From the NCBI GenBank assembly GCA_036250195.1, contig JAVHZZ010000004.1, positions 251,776,028 to 251,840,027 on the forward strand: a DNA stretch of 64,000 bases, in the 5' to 3' direction. The notes below the pieces were generated by a model. The model did no database searches. It saw only the letters and a program-made list of their open reading frames with translations, and was not told where the DNA came from. Source of the DNA: Mixophyes australis. Its lineage: Eukaryota; Chordata; Amphibia; Anura; Limnodynastidae. Made by a program: the position numbers and the translations under genes. This document shows positions 26,715 through 40,800 of the stretch, one piece after another (the first letter of the stretch is position 1; each line of letters starts with the position of its first letter).

Positions 26715-29700
26715 ATGATTCAATTCATGATTCATAATTCATGATTCAATTCATGATTCAATTCATGATTCATGATTCAATTCATGATTCATGATTCGAT
26801 TCATGATTCTTGATTCAATTCATGATTCAAGTCATGATTCATGATTCGATTCATGATTCATGATTCAATTAATGATTCATGATTTGATTCATGATTCTTG
26901 ATTCATGATTCGATTCATGATTCATGATTCAATTCATGATTCATGATTCGATTCATGATTCTTGATTCATGATTCGATTCATGATTCATGATTCATGATT
27001 TATGATTCATGAATCAATTCATGATTCATGATTCGATTCATGATTCATGATTCATGATTCAATTCATGATTCATGATTCATGATTCATGATTCAATTCAT
27101 GATTCAATTCATGATTCATTATTCAATTTATGATTCATGATTCATGATTTATAATTCATGATTCATGATTCAATTCATGATTCATGATTCGATTCATGAT
27201 TCATGATTCGATTCATGATTATTGATTCATGATTTAATTCATGATTCATGATTCAAGATTCATTTCATGATTCATGATTCATGATTCGATTCATGATTCA
27301 TGGTTCAATTCATGATTCATGATTCGATTCATGATTAATGATTCTTGATTCATAATTGATGATTCATGATTCATGATTCAATTCATGATTCAATTCATGA
27401 TTCATAATTGATGATTCAATTTATGATTCATGATTCATGATTCATGATTCAGATCATGATTCAATTCATGATTCATGATTCATTATTCAATTCATGATTC
27501 ATAATTCATGATTCATGATTCAATTCATGATTCATAATTCATGATTCATGATTCAATTCATGATTCATGATTTATGATTCATGGTTCATGATTCAATTCA
27601 TGATTCATAAATCGTGATTCATGATTCAATTCATGATTCATGATTCAAGATTTGATTCATGATTCATGATTCAATTTATGATTCATGATTCATGATTCAA
27701 GATTTGATTCATGATTCATGATTCAATTTATGATTCATGATTTATGATTCATGATTCATGATTCGATTCATGATTCATGATTCATGATTCGATTCATGAT
27801 TCATGATTCTATTCATGATTCATGATTCATGATTCAATTCATGATTCATGATTCATGATTCAATTCATGATTCATGATTCATGATTCAATTCATGATTCA
27901 TGAATCAATTCATGATTCGATTTATTATTCAATTCATTATTCAATTTATGATTCAATTCATGATTCGATTCATGATTCATGATTCGATTCATGATTCATG
28001 ATTCATGATTCGATTTATGATTCATGATTCATGATTTAATTCTTGATTCATGATTCATTATTCAATTCATGATTTAATTCATGATTCAATTCATGATTCA
28101 TGATTCAATTCATGATTCATGATTCAATTCATGATTCATGATTCGATTCATGATTCATGATTCCATTCATGATTTATTATTCAATATATGATTAAAATCA
28201 TGATTCATGATTCAATTCATGATTCATGATTCGATTCATGATTCATGATTCGATTCATGATTTATTATTCAATATATGATTAAAATCATGATTCATGATT
28301 CATGATTCGATTCATAATTCATGATTCAATTCATGATTCATGATTCATGATTCAATTCATGATTCATGATTCTATTCATGATTCATGATTCAATTCATGA
28401 TTCATGATTCATGATTCAATTCATGATTCATGATTCATGATTCATGATTCATGATTCGATTCAGGATTCATGATTCATGATTCAATTCATGATTCAATTC
28501 ATGATTCATGATTCATGATTCATGATTCGATTCATGATTCATGATTCATGATTCATGATTCAAATCATGATTCATGATTCGATTCATGATTCTTGATTCA
28601 TGATTTAATCCATGATTCATGATTTATGATTCAATTCATGATTCATGATTCAATTCATGATTCATGATTCAATTCATGATTCATGATTCAATTCATGATT
28701 CATGATTCGATTCATGATTCATTATTCAATATATGATTCAAATCATGATTCATGATTCATGATTCGATTCATGATTCATGATTAATGATTCAATTCATGA
28801 TTCATGATTCATAATTCGATTCATGATTCTATTCATGATTCATGATTCATGATTCAATTCATGATTCATGATTCATGATTCATTTCATGATTCATGATTT
28901 ATAATTCAATTCATGATTCATGAATCAATTCATGATTCGATTTATGATTCAATTCATTATTCGATTTACGATTCAATTCATGATTCGATTCATGATTCAT
29001 GATTCGATTCATGATTCATGATTCATGATTTGATTCATGATTCATGATTCATGATTCAATTCATGATTCATGATTCAATTCATGATTCATGATTCAATTC
29101 ATGATTCGATTCCTGATTCAATTCATGAATTATGATTCGATTTATGATTCATGATTCATGATTCAATTCATGATTCATAATTCGATTCATGATTTATGAT
29201 TCATGATTCATGATTCGATTCATGAATTATGATTCATGATTTAATTCAGGATTCATGATTCATGATTCAATTCATGATTCAATTCATGATTCTTGATTCA
29301 TGATTCATGATTCGATTCATGATTCATGATTCATGATTCAATTCATGATTCATGATTCGATTCATGATTCATGATTCAATTCATGATTCATGATTCATGA
29401 TTTATGATTCAATTTATGATTCATGATTCGATTCATGATTCTTGATTCATGATTCATGATATGATTCATGATTCATGATTTAATTCATGATTCATGATTC
29501 ATGACTCATGATTCAATTTATTAATCATGATTCATGATTTGATTCATGATTCATGATTCAATTCATGTTTTATAGTTCATGTTTCATGATTCAATTCATG
29601 ATTCATTATTCATGATTGATGATTCAATTCATGATTCATGATTCAATTCATGATTTATGATTCATGATTCATGATTCAATTCATGATTCAATTCATGATT

Positions 29701-32700
29701 CATGATTCAATTCATGATTAATTATTCATGATTCAATTCATGATTCATAATTCATGATTCATGATTCAATTCATGATCCGTTTCCTGATTCAATTCATGA
29801 TTCATGATTCGAGATTCAAGTCATGATTCAATTCATGATTCATAATTCAAGATTCGATTCATGATTCATAATTCAATTCATGATTCATGATTCATGATTC
29901 ATGATTCATGATTTATGATTCGATTCATGATTCATTATTCATTTATCATGATTCAATTCATGATTCGATTCATGATTCATGATTCAATTCATGATTCAAT
30001 TCATGATTCATGATTCAATTTATGAATTATGATTCATGATTCATGATTCAATTCATGATTCAATTCATGATTTATAATTCAAGATTCGATTTATGATTCA
30101 TGATTCAATTCATAATTCATGATTCATGATTCGATTCATGATTCATGATTTATGATTCAATTCATGATTCATGATTCGATTCATGATTCTTGATTCATGA
30201 TTCATGATTCGATTAATGATTCATGATTTAATTCATGATTCATGATTCATGATTCATGATTCAATTCATGATTCATGATTCGTTTCATGATTCATGATTC
30301 AATTCATGATTCATGATTCATGATTCAATTCATGATTCAATTCATGATTCATGATTCATGGTTCAATTTATGATTCATGATTCATGATTCAATTCATGAT
30401 TCATGATTCATGATTCAATTCATGATTCAATTCAATTCATGATTCAATTCATGATTCATGATTCATGATTCAATTAATGATTCATAAATCAAGATTCATG
30501 ATTCAATTCATGATTCATAATTCATGATTCATGATTCAATTCATGATTCATGATTTATGATTCATGATTCATGATTCAATTCAAGATTCATGATTCGATT
30601 TTTGATTCAATTCATGATTCATGATTCAATTTATTATTCATGATTCATGATTTAATTCATGATTCAATTCATAATTCATGATTCATGATTCATTATTCAA
30701 TTCATGATTCATAATTCATGGTTCATGATTCAATTCATGATTCATGATTCATGATTCATGATTCAATTTATGATTCATGATTCAAGATTTGATTCATGAT
30801 TCATGATTCAATTTATGATTCATGATTCATGATTCATGATTCATGATTCGATTCATGATTCATAATTCAATTCATGATTCAATTCAATTCATGATTCAAT
30901 TCATGATTCATGATTCATGATTCAATTAATGATTCATAATTCAAGATTCATGATTCAATTCATGATTCATAATTCATGATTCATGATTCAATTCATGATT
31001 TATGATTTATGATTCATGATTCATGATTCAATTCAAGATTCATGATTCGATTTTTGATTCAATTCATGATTCATGATTCGATTTATTATTCATGATTCAT
31101 GATTTAATTCATGATTCAATTCATAATTCATGATTCATGATTCATTATTCAATTCATGATTCATAATTCATGGTTCATGATTCAATTCATGATTCATGAT
31201 TCATGATTCATGATTCAATTCATGATTCATGATTCAAGATTTGATTCATGATTCATGATTTAATTTATGATTCATGATTCATGATTCATTATTCATGATT
31301 CTATTCATGATTCATGATTCATGATTTAATTCATGATGTATGATTCATGTCTCATGATTCAATTAATTAATCATGATTCATAATTCGATTCATGATTCAT
31401 GATTCAATTCATGTTTCATAATTCATGATTCATGATTCAATTCATGATTGATGATTCATGATTCATGATTCAATTCATGATTCATGATTCAATTCATGAT
31501 TTGATTCCTGATTCAATTTATGATTCATGATTCGATTTATGATTCATGATTTAATTCATGATTCATGATTCATTATTCAATTCATGATTTAATTCATGAT
31601 TCAATTCATGATTCATGATTCAATTCATGATTCATGATTCAATTCATGATTCATGATTCAATTCATGATTCATGATTCGATTCATGATTCATTATTCAAT
31701 ATATGATTCAAATCATGATTCATGATTCATGATTCGATTCATGATTCATGATTCAAATCATGATTCATGATTCATGATTCGATTCATGATTCATGATTCT
31801 ATTCATGATTCATGATTCATGATTCAATTCATGATTCATGATTCATTTCATGATTCATGATTTATAATTCAATTCATGATTCATGAATCAATTCATGATT
31901 TGATTTATGATTCAATTCATTATTCGATTTATGATTCAATTCCTGATTCGATTCATGATTCATGATTCGATTCATGATTCGTGATTCATGATTTGATTCA
32001 TGATTCATGATTCATGATTCAATTCATGATTCATGATTTAATTCATGATTCACGATTCAATTCATGATTCGATTCCTGATTCAATTCATGATTCATGATT
32101 CGATTTATGATTCATGATTCATGATTCAATTCATGATTCATGATTCGATTCATGATTCATGATTCGATTCATGATTCATGATTCAATTCATGATTTATGA
32201 TTCATGATTCATGATTCGATTCATGAATTATGATTCATGATTTAATTCAGGATTCATGATTCATGATTCAATTCATGATTCATGATTCAATTCATGATTC
32301 TTGATTCATGATTCATGATTCGATTCATGATTCATGATTCATGATTCAATTCATGATTCATGATTCGCTTCATGATTCATGATTCAATTCATGATTCATG
32401 ATTCATGATTTATGATTCAATTTATGATTCATGATTCGATTCATGATTCTTGATTCATGATTCATGATATGATTCATGATTCATGATTTAATTCATGATT
32501 CATGATTCATGACTCATGATTCAATTTATTAATCATGATTTATGATTAGATTCATGATTCATGATTCAATTCATGTTTTATAGTTCATGTTTCATGATTC
32601 AATTCATGATTCATTATTCATGATTGATGATTCAATTCATGATTCATGATTCAATTCATGATTTATGATTCATGATTCATGATTCAATTCATGATTGAAT

Positions 32701-34893
32701 TCATGATTCATGATTAAATTCATGATTCATAATTCATGATTCATGATTCAATTCATGATCCGTTTCCTGATTCAATTCATGATTCATGATTCGAGATTCA
32801 ATTCATGATTCAATTCATGATTCATAATTCAAGATTCGATTCATGATTCATAATTCAATTCATGATTCATGATTCATGATTCATGATTCATGATTTATGA
32901 TTCGATTCATGATTCATTATTCATTTATCATGATTCAATTCATGATTCGATTCATGATTCATGATTCAATTCATGATTCAATTCATGATTCAATTCATGA
33001 TTCATGATTCAATTTATGAATTATGATTCATGATTCATGATTCAATTCATGATTCAATTCATGATTTATAATTCAAGATTCGATTTATGATTCATGATTC
33101 AATTCATGATTCATGATTCATGATTCGATTCATGATTCATGATTTATGATTCAATTCATGATTCATGATTCGATTCATGATTCTTGATTCATGATTCATG
33201 ATTCGATTAATGATTCATGATTTAATTCATGATTCATGATTCATGATTCATGATTCATGATTCAATTCATGATTCATGATTCATGATTCATGATTCAATT
33301 CATGATTCATGATTCATGATTCAATTCATGATTCAATTCATGATTCATGATTCATGGTTCAATTTATGATTCATGATTCATGATTCAATTCATGATTCAT
33401 GATTCATGATTCAATTCATGATTCAATTCAATTCATGATTCAATTCATGATTCATGATTCATGATTCATGATTCAATTAATGATTCATAATTCAAGATTC
33501 ATGATTCAATTCATGATTCATAATTCATGATTCATGATTCAATTCATGATTCATGATTTATGATTCATGATTCATGATTCAATTCATGATTCATGATTCA
33601 AGATTTGATTCATGATTCATGATTCATGATTCAATTCATGATTCATGATTCAAGATTTGATTCATGATTCATGATTCAATTTATGATATATGATTCATGA
33701 TTCATGATTCATGATTCGATTCATGATTCATGATCAATGATTCATGATTCAATTCATGATTCATAATTCAATTCATGATTCTTGATTTATGATTCATGAT
33801 TCATGATTCAATTCAAGATTCATGATTCGATTTTTGATTCAATTCATGATTCATGATTCGATTTATTATTTATGATTCATGATTTAATTCATGATTCATG
33901 ATTCGATTCATGATTCATGATTCATTATTCAATTCATGATTCATGATTCATGATTCATGATTCAATTCATGATTCATGATTCATGATTCATGATTCAATT
34001 TATGATTCATGATTCATGATTCATGCTTCATGATTCGATTCATGATTCATAATTCAATTCATGATTCTTGATTCATTATTCATGAATTTATTCATGATTC
34101 ATGATTCATGATTTAATTCATGATGTATGATTCATGTCTCATGATTCAATTCATTAATCATTATTCATGATTCGATTCATGATTCATAATTCAATTCATG
34201 TTTCATAATTCATGATTCATGATTCAATTCATGATTGATGATTCATGATTCAAGATTCGATTCATGATTTATGATTCAATTTATGATTCATGATACATGA
34301 TTCATGAATTATGATACGATTCATGATTCATGATTCATGATTCGATTCATTAATCATGATTCATGATTCGATTCATGAATCATGATTCAATTCATGTTTC
34401 ATAATTCATGATTCATGATTCAATTCATGATTCATGATTAATGATTGATGATTCAATTCATGATTCATGATTCAATTCATGATTCATGATTCAATTCATG
34501 ATTCATGATTCAATTCATGATTCGATTCCTGATTCATTTCATGATTCATGATTCAATTTATGATTCTTGATTCATGATTTGATTTATGATTCTTGATTCA
34601 TGATTCAATTCATGATTCATGATTCAATTCATGATTCAATTTATGATTCAATTCATGATTCATGTTTCAATTCATGATTCATGATTCGATTTATGATTCT
34701 TGATTGATGATTCAATTCATGATTCATGATTCAATTCATGATTCATAATTCATGATTCAATTCATGATTCAATTCATGATTCATGATTCAATTCATGATT
34801 CATGATTCGATTCATGATTCATGATTCAATTCATGATTCAATTCATGATTCATGATTCGATTCATGATTCATGATTCAATTAATTATTCATGA
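26715..34893 (+). repeat. 7.85 kb tandem duplication, copy 2 (expanded to about 8.18 kb)
   Basis: This is the second copy of 18868-26717, joined directly to it. It ends near 34893, just after CAATTAATTATTC at 34877 (partner 26702). The largest length difference is about 196 bp near 34250-34430. There copy 2 holds a segment with GATACATG (34292) and GATACG that copy 1 lacks at 26.25 kb. That extra segment belongs to the subfamily of the neighbouring 34-59 kb domain, so it may have been patched in from there. Confidence 0.93.
28170..28287 (+). repeat. 88-bp local duplication (pair 4)
   Basis: GATTAAAATC occurs at 28190 and 28278, 88 bp apart, exactly 7,847 bp from pair 3, inside copy 2 of the large tandem duplication. 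Confidence 0.93.
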
Positions 34894-37800
34894 TTCGATT
34901 CATGATTCTTGATTCATGATTCATGATTCGATTCATGATTCATGATTCAAATCATGATTCATGATTCGATTCATGATTCTTGATTCATGATTCGATTCAT
35001 GATTCAATTAATGATTCATGATTCGATTCATGATTCATGATTCAATTCATGATTCATGATTCATGATTCATAATTCAATTCATGATTCAATTCATGATTC
35101 ATGATTCAATTCATGATTCATGATTCAATTTATGATTCATGATTAATGATTTATAATTCATGATTCATGATTCAATTCATGATTCATGATTCATGATTCA
35201 TGATTCGATTCATGATTCATGATTCATTATTTATAATTCAATTCATGATTCATGATTCGATTCATGATTCTTAAATCATGATTTAATTCATGATTCATGA
35301 TTCAAGATTCAATTCATGATTCATGATTCATGATTCGATTCATGATTCATGGTTCAATTCATGATTCATGATTCGATTCATGATTCATGATTCAATTCAT
35401 GATTCATGATTCATGATTCAATTCATGATTCATAATTCATGATTCAATTCATGATTCAATTCATGATTCATGATTCAATTCATGATTCATGATTCGATTC
35501 ATGTATTATGATTCAATTCATGATTCAATTCATGATTCATGATTCGATTCATGATTCATGATTTAATTCATGATTCATGATTTGATTCATGATTCTTTAA
35601 TCATGATTCATGATTCATGATTCAATTTATCAATTATGATTCATGATTCATGATTCAATTCATGATTCAATTCATGATTTATAATTCAAGATTCGATTTA
35701 TGATTCATGATTCAATTCATGATTCATGATTCATGATTCGATTCATGATTCATGATTTATGATTCAATTCATGATTCATGATTCGATTCATGATTCTTGA
35801 TTCATGATTCATGATTTAATTCAAAATTCATGATTCATGATTCATGATTCAATTCATGATTCATGATTGACGATTCGTTTCATGATTCATGATTCAATTC
35901 ATGATTCATGATTCATGATTCAATTCATAATTCAATTCATGATTCATGATTCATGGTTCAATTTATGATTCATGATTCATGATTCAATTCATGATTCATG
36001 ATTCATGATTCAATTCATGATTCATGATTCAATTCATGATTCATGATTCAATTCATGATTCAATTCATGATTCAATTCATGATTCATGATTCAAGATTCG
36101 ATTCATGATTCATGATTCAATTCATGTTTCATAATTCATGATTCATGAATTATGATACGATTCATGATTCATGATTCATGATTCGATTCATTAATCATGA
36201 TTCATGATTCGATTCATGAATCATGATTCAATTCATGTTTCACAATTCATGATTCATGATTCATGATTCAATTCATGATTCATGATTCAATTCATGATTC
36301 ATGATTCAATTCATGATTCAATTCATGATTCAATTCATGATTCATGATTCAAGATTCGATTCATGATTCATGATTCAATTTATGATTCATGATACATGAT
36401 TCATGAATTATGATACGATTCATGATTCATGATTCAAGATTCGATTCATTAATCATGATTCATGATTCGATTCATGATTCATGATTCAATTCATGTTTCA
36501 TAATTCATGATTCATGATTCAATTCATGATTCATGATTCATGATTGATGATTCAATTCATGATTCATGATTCAATTCATGATTCATGATTCAATTCATGA
36601 TTCATGATTCAATTCATGATTCGATTCCTGATTCATTTCATGATTCATGATTTAATTTATGTTTCTTGATTCATGATTCGATTTATGATTCTTGAGTCAT
36701 GATTCAATTCATGATTCATGATTCAATTCATGATTCATAATTCATGATTCAATTCATGATTCAATTCATGATTCATGTTTCAATTCATGATTCATGATTC
36801 GATTTATGATTCTTGATTGATGATTCAATTCATGATTCATGATTCAATTCATGATTCATAATTCATGATTCAATTCATGATTCAATTCATGATTCATGAT
36901 TCAATTCATGATTCATGATTCGATTCATGATTCATGATTCAATTCATGATTCAATTCATGATTCATGATTCGATTCATGATTCATGATTCAATTAATTAT
37001 TCATGATTCGATTCATGATTCTTGATTCATGATTCATGATTCGATTCATGATTCATGATTCAATTCATGATTCATGATTCGATTCATGATTCTTGATTCA
37101 TGATTCGATTCATGATTCAATTAATGATTCATGATTCGATTCATGATTCATGATTCAATTCATGATTCATGATTCATGATTCATAATTCAATTCATGATT
37201 CAATTCATGATTCATGATTCAATTCATGATTCATGATTCAATTTATGATTCATGATTAATGATTTATAATTCATGATTCATGATTCAATTTATGATTCAT
37301 GATTCATGATTCATGATTCAATTCATGATTCATGATTCATTATTTATGATTCAATTCATGATTCATGATTTGATTCATGATTCTTGATTCATGATTTAAT
37401 TCATGATTCATGATTCAAGATTCAATTCATGATTCATGATTCGATTCACGATTCATGGTTCAATTCATGATTCATGATTCGATTCATGATTCATGATTCA
37501 TGATTCAATTCATGATTCATGATTCATGATTCAATTCATGATTCATAATTCATGATTCAATTCATGATTCAATTCATGATTCATGATTCAATTCATGATT
37601 CATGATTCGATTCATGAATTATGATTCAATTCATGATTCAATTCATGATTCATGATTCGATTCATGATTCATGATTCAATTAATGATTCATGATTCGATT
37701 CATGATTCTTGATTCATGATTCATGATTCGATTCATGATTCATGATTTAATTCATGATTCATGATTTGATTCATGATTCTTTAATCATGATTCATGATTC

Positions 37801-40800
37801 ATGATTCAATTTATGAATTATGATTCATGATTCATGATTCAATTCATGATTCAATTCATGATTCATGAATTACGATTCGTTTCATGATTCATGATTCAAT
37901 TCATGATTCATGATTCATGATTCAATTCATAATTCAATTCATGATTCATGATTCATGGTTCAATTTATGATTCATGATTCATGATTCAATTCATAATTCA
38001 TGATTCATGATTCAATTCATGATTCATGATTCAATTCATGATTCATGATTCAATTCATGATTCAATTCATGATTTAATTCATGATTCATGATTCAAGATT
38101 CGATTCATGATTTATGATTCAATTTATGATTCATGATACATGATTCATGAATTATGATACGATTCATGATTCATGATTCATGATTCGATTCATTAATCAT
38201 GATTCATTATTCGATTTATGATTCATGATTCAATTCATGTTTCATAATTCATGATTCATGATTCAATTCATGATTCATGATTCATGATTGATGATTCAAT
38301 TCATAATTCATGATTCAATTCATGATTCATGATTCAATTCATGATTCATGATTCAATTCATGATTCGATTCCTGATTCATTTCATGATTCATGATTTAAT
38401 TTATGTTTCTTGATTCATGATTTGATTTATGATTCTTGAGTCATGATTCAATTCATGATTCATGATTCAATTCATGATTCATAATTCATGATTCAATTCA
38501 TGATTCAATTCATGATTCATGTTTCAATTCATGATTTATGATTCGATTTATGATTCTTGATTGATGATTCAATTCATGATTGATGATTCAATTCATGATT
38601 CATAATTCATGATTCAATTCATGATTCAATTCATGATTCATGATTCAATTCATGATTCATGATTCGATTCATGATTCATGATTCAATTCATGATTCAATT
38701 CATGATTCATGATTCGATTCATGATTCATGATTCAATTAATTATTCATTATTCGATTCATGATTCTTGATTCATGATTCATGATTCGATTCATGATTCAT
38801 GATTCAATTCATGATTCATGATTCGATTCATGATTCTTGATTCATGATTCGATTCATGATTCAATTAATGATTCATGATTCGATTCATGATTCATGATTC
38901 AATTCATGATTCATGATTCATGATTCATAATTCAATTCATGATTCAATTCATGATTCATGATTCAATTCATGATTCATGATTCAATTTATGATTCATGAT
39001 TAATGATTTATAATTCATGATTCATGATTCAATTCATGATTCATGATTCATGATTCATGATTCGATTCATGATTCATGATTCATTATTTATGATTCAATT
39101 CATGATTCATGATTCGATTCATGATTCTTGATTCATGATTTAATTCATGATTCATGATTCAAGATTCAATTCATGATTCATGATTCGATTCACGATTCAT
39201 GGTTCAATTCATGATTCATGATTCGATTCATGATTCATGATTCATGATTCAATTCATGATTCATGATTCATGATTCAATTCATGATTCATAATTCATGAT
39301 TCAATTCATGATTCAATTCATGATTCATGATTCAATTCATGATTCATGATTCGATTCATGAATTATGATTCAATTCATGATTCATTATTCGATTCATGAT
39401 TCATGATTCAATTAATGATTCATGATTCGATTCATGATTCTTGATTCATGATTCATGATTCGATTCATGATTCATGATTTAATTCATGATTCATGATTTG
39501 ATTCATGATTCTTTAATCATGATTCATGATTCATGATTCAATTTATGAATTATGATTCATGATTCATGATTCAATTCATGATTCAATTCATGATTTATAA
39601 TTCAAGATTCGATTTATGATTCATGATTCAATTCATGATTCATGATTCATGATTCGATTCATGATTCATGATTTATGATTCAATTCATGATTCATGATTC
39701 GATTCATGATTCTTGATTCATGATTCATGATTTAATTCATAATTCATGATTCATGATTCATGATTCAATTCATGATTCATGATTCACGATTCGTTTCATG
39801 ATTCATGATTCAATTCATGATTCATGATTCATGATTCAATTCATAATTCAATTCATGATTCATGATTCATGGTTCAATTTATGATTCATGATTCATGATT
39901 CAATTCATGATTCATGATTCATGATTCAATTCATGATTCAATTCAATTCATGATTCAATTCATGATTCATGATTCATGATTCAATTAATGATTCATAATT
40001 CAAGATTCATGATTCAATTCATGATTCATAATTCATGATTCATGATTCAATTCATGATTCATGATTTATGATTCATGATTCATGATTCAATTCAAGATTC
40101 ATGATTCGATTTTTGATTCAATTCATGATTCATGATTCGATTTATTATTCATGATTCATGATTTAATTCATGATTCATGATTCGATTCATGATTCATGAT
40201 TCATGATTCAATTCATGATTCATGATTCATGATTCATGATTCAATTCATGATTCATGATTCATGATTCATGATTCAATTCATGATTCATGATTCAAGATT
40301 TGATTCATGATTCATGATTCAATTTATGATTCATGATTCATGATTCATGCTTCATGATTCGATTCATGATTCATGATTCAATTCATGATTCATAATTCAA
40401 TTCATGATTCTTGATTCATTATTCATGAATTTATTCATGATTCATGATTCATGATTTAATTCATGATGTATGATTCATGTCTCATGATTCAATTCATTAA
40501 TCATTATTCATGATTCGATTCATGATTCATAATTCAATTCATGTTTCATAATTCATGATTCATGATTCAATTCATGATTGATGATTCATGATTGATGATT
40601 CAATTCATGATTTATGATTCAATTCATGATTCATGATTCAATTCATGATTCAATTCATGATTCAATTCATGATTCATGATTCAAGATTCGATTCATGATT
40701 TATGATTCAATTTATGATTCATGATACATGATTCATGAATTATGATACGATTCATGATTCTTGATTCGATTCATTAATCATGATTCATGATTCGATTCAT

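Larger units (their letters stand above)
18868..26717 (+). repeat. 7.85 kb tandem duplication, copy 1
   Basis: At least five independent landmarks are displaced by exactly 7,847 bp from copy 2: CAAGTCATG 18981/26828, CAAGATTCATTT 19407/27254, GATTAAAATC 20343/28190, TTTAATCC 20757/28604 and GATCCGTTTCCTG 21928/29775. Further right the displacement grows stepwise to 7,904, 7,911, 7,918, 7,934, 7,986 and finally about 8,175 bp, each step being an insertion in copy 2 or a loss here. The left edge is where 18871 onward begins to match 26718 onward. The right edge is the word CAATTAATTATTC at 26702. Confidence 0.93.

Noticed and set aside
21928..32769. GATCCG words as insertion scars of a mobile element
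   Set aside because: The surrounding sequence is continuous satellite with no target-site duplication or foreign bases; GATCCGTTTCCTG differs from the usual words by a few substitutions and was copied by the large duplications.
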